Part shown: positions 26,216-27,330 of the stretch, piece after piece
Numbering within the stretch: the first letter of the stretch is position 1
How the letters are laid out: every line of letters starts with the position of its first letter
Origin: an uncultured Collinsella sp.
Lineage (GTDB): Bacteria; Actinomycetota; Coriobacteriia; Coriobacteriales; Coriobacteriaceae
Length of the DNA: 27,330 nucleotides
Assembly (NCBI GenBank): GCA_900554495.1
Contig: USHR01000004.1
Location: 1-27,330 of the forward strand
Reading direction: 5' to 3'
Notes under the pieces: generated by a model
The model's input: only the letters and a program-made list of their open reading frames with translations
Told to the model about the DNA's origin: nothing
The model's database searches: none
Translations under genes and position numbers: made by a program

Positions 26216-26905
26216 TCATATGAGCGAAAGACGCCATGCGCCCGGAGCGCGCATCATGCGCAACACGATCATCGTTGCATTGGAGCAAATGGTCAGCGCC
26301 ACTGCGATGCCGCAGCCCAGCGCCTCCATATGCAACACAGCGACAAAGATGATATCCAGCACCACGTTAACCAGGCAGCCAGAGGCAATGATCACAGCGG
26401 GGCCGCGCGTGTCGCCCACGGCACGCAGCAGTGCGGTTCCCATATTAAGCAGCAGTGCCGCAACCATCGCGGCAAAATAACAGCGAGCATAGGCCACGCC
26501 CTCGGCCAATAGTTCATGCGGCGTGTTCATAAGCACCAGCATGGGCTCAACGAACACTATGCCAAGAATCGAGAAAACGATACCGCCCACCATCGCGAGC
26601 GTCATGGCTGTATGGACCGAACGACTCAGTCGCTCATCATCGTGCTGACCAAAATACTGACCGGTAATGACCGCGCAGCCGGCGCCGACGCCAACGCAAA
26701 AGCCAATGCAGAGCTCGGTGAGCACCATCGTAGCTTGAATGCCACCTAGCGCGAGCTTGCCGCCAAACTGACCGACGATATAGGTACCGATAAGCGTGTA
26801 GGCCTGCTGAAAAAACGAACTAAAAAAGATGGGAACGCACAGCGAAAGCAGCTGCTGCCAAATAACACCCTGCGTTACATCGATAGCCGTAGATTTCTTA
26901 GCCAC
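26216..26905 (-). pseudogene. Truncated MATE-family efflux protein, cut at the IS element
   Basis: The N-terminal 229 residues of a MATE multidrug/Na+ antiporter, about half the usual 440-460. About six membrane helices remain, with family motifs such as PIFFSSFFQQAYTLIGTYIVG, VGVGAGCAVITGQYFGQ and RAVGDTRGPAVI. The reading frame runs into the right inverted repeat of the IS element and stops within it (TGA in TATGACCC). The second half is not found on the other side of the element, where only about 130 non-coding bases precede the GntR gene. The start is GTG at 26905 with GGGGAGG 4 bases upstream. It is unlikely to transport on its own. Confidence 0.85.
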
Positions 26906-26940
26906 ACGCCCTCCCCAAAAGCGTACGTCAACCGACAAAA

Positions 26941-26974
26941 CAGTAATTAAAGACCTAAGCTAATAGCAGCTTAG
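26941..26974 (-). terminator. Weak terminator hairpin after the RNA methyltransferase gene
   Basis: Seven-bp stem CTAAGCT/AGCTTAG (26955-26974) followed on the minus strand by GTCTTTAATT. It lies between the methyltransferase stop and the MATE start. Confidence 0.45.
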
Positions 26975-27029
26975 CACCGACCGACGTCGACCGAAACACC
27001 CGTGTCAGAGCCCGGTGCAAACTATCTGC

Positions 27030-27330
27030 CTAGTGATACAGCCCCGGCTGGTAGTGATACTCGTTGCTCACGTGCGGGCACAGCTGCCAAAAGGCGACGG
27101 CACTCGCCGCGGCCACGTTGAGCGAATCGACCCCGTGCGCCATAGGAATACGCACGGCTCGGTCGCAGCCCGCGATAGTCTTGGCGCCCAGGCCGGCACC
27201 CTCGGTGCCCATAAAGATCGCCAGGCGATCAACCTCCTGCAGCGCAGGATCGTCCAGCGAAACGGAGTCGTCCGTCAGTGCCATCGCAGCGCACGAAAAA
27301 CCGGCTTCGTGCAGTGCCGCCAGGCCATCG
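27030..27330 (-). CDS. TrmH/SpoU-family RNA 2'-O-methyltransferase (partial, 3' part)
   Basis: The C-terminal 99 or so residues of a SPOUT methyltransferase; the gene continues beyond the window. The knotted cofactor-binding motifs are present: AIFMGTEGAGL (motif 2, Gly-rich), then IPMAHGVDSLNVAAASAVAFW (motif 3, with the NVAAA signature). The frame is open to the last base, so the Met at 27284 is internal. Members methylate ribose 2'-OH groups of 23S rRNA or tRNA using S-adenosylmethionine. The substrate cannot be told from this fragment. Confidence 0.9.
   Translation of the reverse strand, partial: DGLAALHEAGFSCAAMALTDDSVSLDDPALQEVDRLAIFMGTEGAGLGAKTIAGCDRAVRIPMAHGVDSLNVAAASAVAFWQLCPHVSNEYHYQPGLYH

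Larger units (their letters stand above)
24698..26220 (+). mobile_element. IS110-family insertion sequence, IS1111 type
   Basis: Bounded by a perfect 14-bp inverted repeat, TATGACCCAATCCG at 24698-24711 and its complement at 26207-26220. IS1111-group elements have such repeats slightly inside their true ends, so the element probably extends a few bases beyond each. There is about 110 bases of left end, one transposase gene, and a 260-base structured right end. The GC content and the heavy use of AGG for arginine differ from the neighbours, which indicates transfer. No target duplication is visible, as expected for the family. Confidence 0.85.

Overview
The window looks like chromosomal DNA of a Coriobacteriia gut actinobacterium, most likely Collinsella or a close relative. 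The evidence is about 60% GC, a Coriobacteriia-type RNA polymerase (RpoC begins ADFEATDF, RpoB carries acidic tails), a FeoA-FeoB fusion and several recurring intergenic palindromes. The species call rests on recognition, not on a database search. Nearly all genes lie on the minus strand; the plus-strand genes are one unknown protein, a GntR regulator and a transposase.

Layout. Positions 1-1950 hold an ECF sigma factor with an overlapping membrane anti-sigma gene, bracketed by a perfect 31-bp inverted repeat. Positions 2014-12709 hold the rplJ-rplL, galU and rpoB-rpoC block: an L10 leader RNA with attenuator, L10, L7/L12, a separately terminated galU, then rpoB and rpoC, which share one reading frame and are separated by a single stop codon. 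Positions 13005-18192 carry a class I aminotransferase, an unknown protein, a DNA-deoxyinosine glycosylase coupled to a cytoplasmic GH13 glucosidase, and a SotB-like sugar efflux pump. Positions 18313-21300 carry feoAB and a repeat-rich upstream region. Positions 21308-24563 form a probable methylarginine or arginine catabolic unit: APC permease, dimethylargininase and a divergent GntR regulator with a palindromic operator. Positions 24698-26220 are an IS110-family element of the IS1111 type that abuts a MATE gene cut in half. The window ends inside a TrmH/SpoU RNA methyltransferase.

Most unusual points. The RpoC C-terminus carries a domain that aligns without gaps to the RNA polymerase alpha C-terminal domain and keeps most of its DNA-contacting residues. 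RpoB has an 8-residue enlarged loop beside the rifampicin pocket (fork loop 2). The intergenic regions hold at least four distinct palindromic or tandem repeats. The IS element has a structured non-coding right end where a bridge (seeker) RNA is expected. No tRNA, rRNA or CRISPR array was seen.
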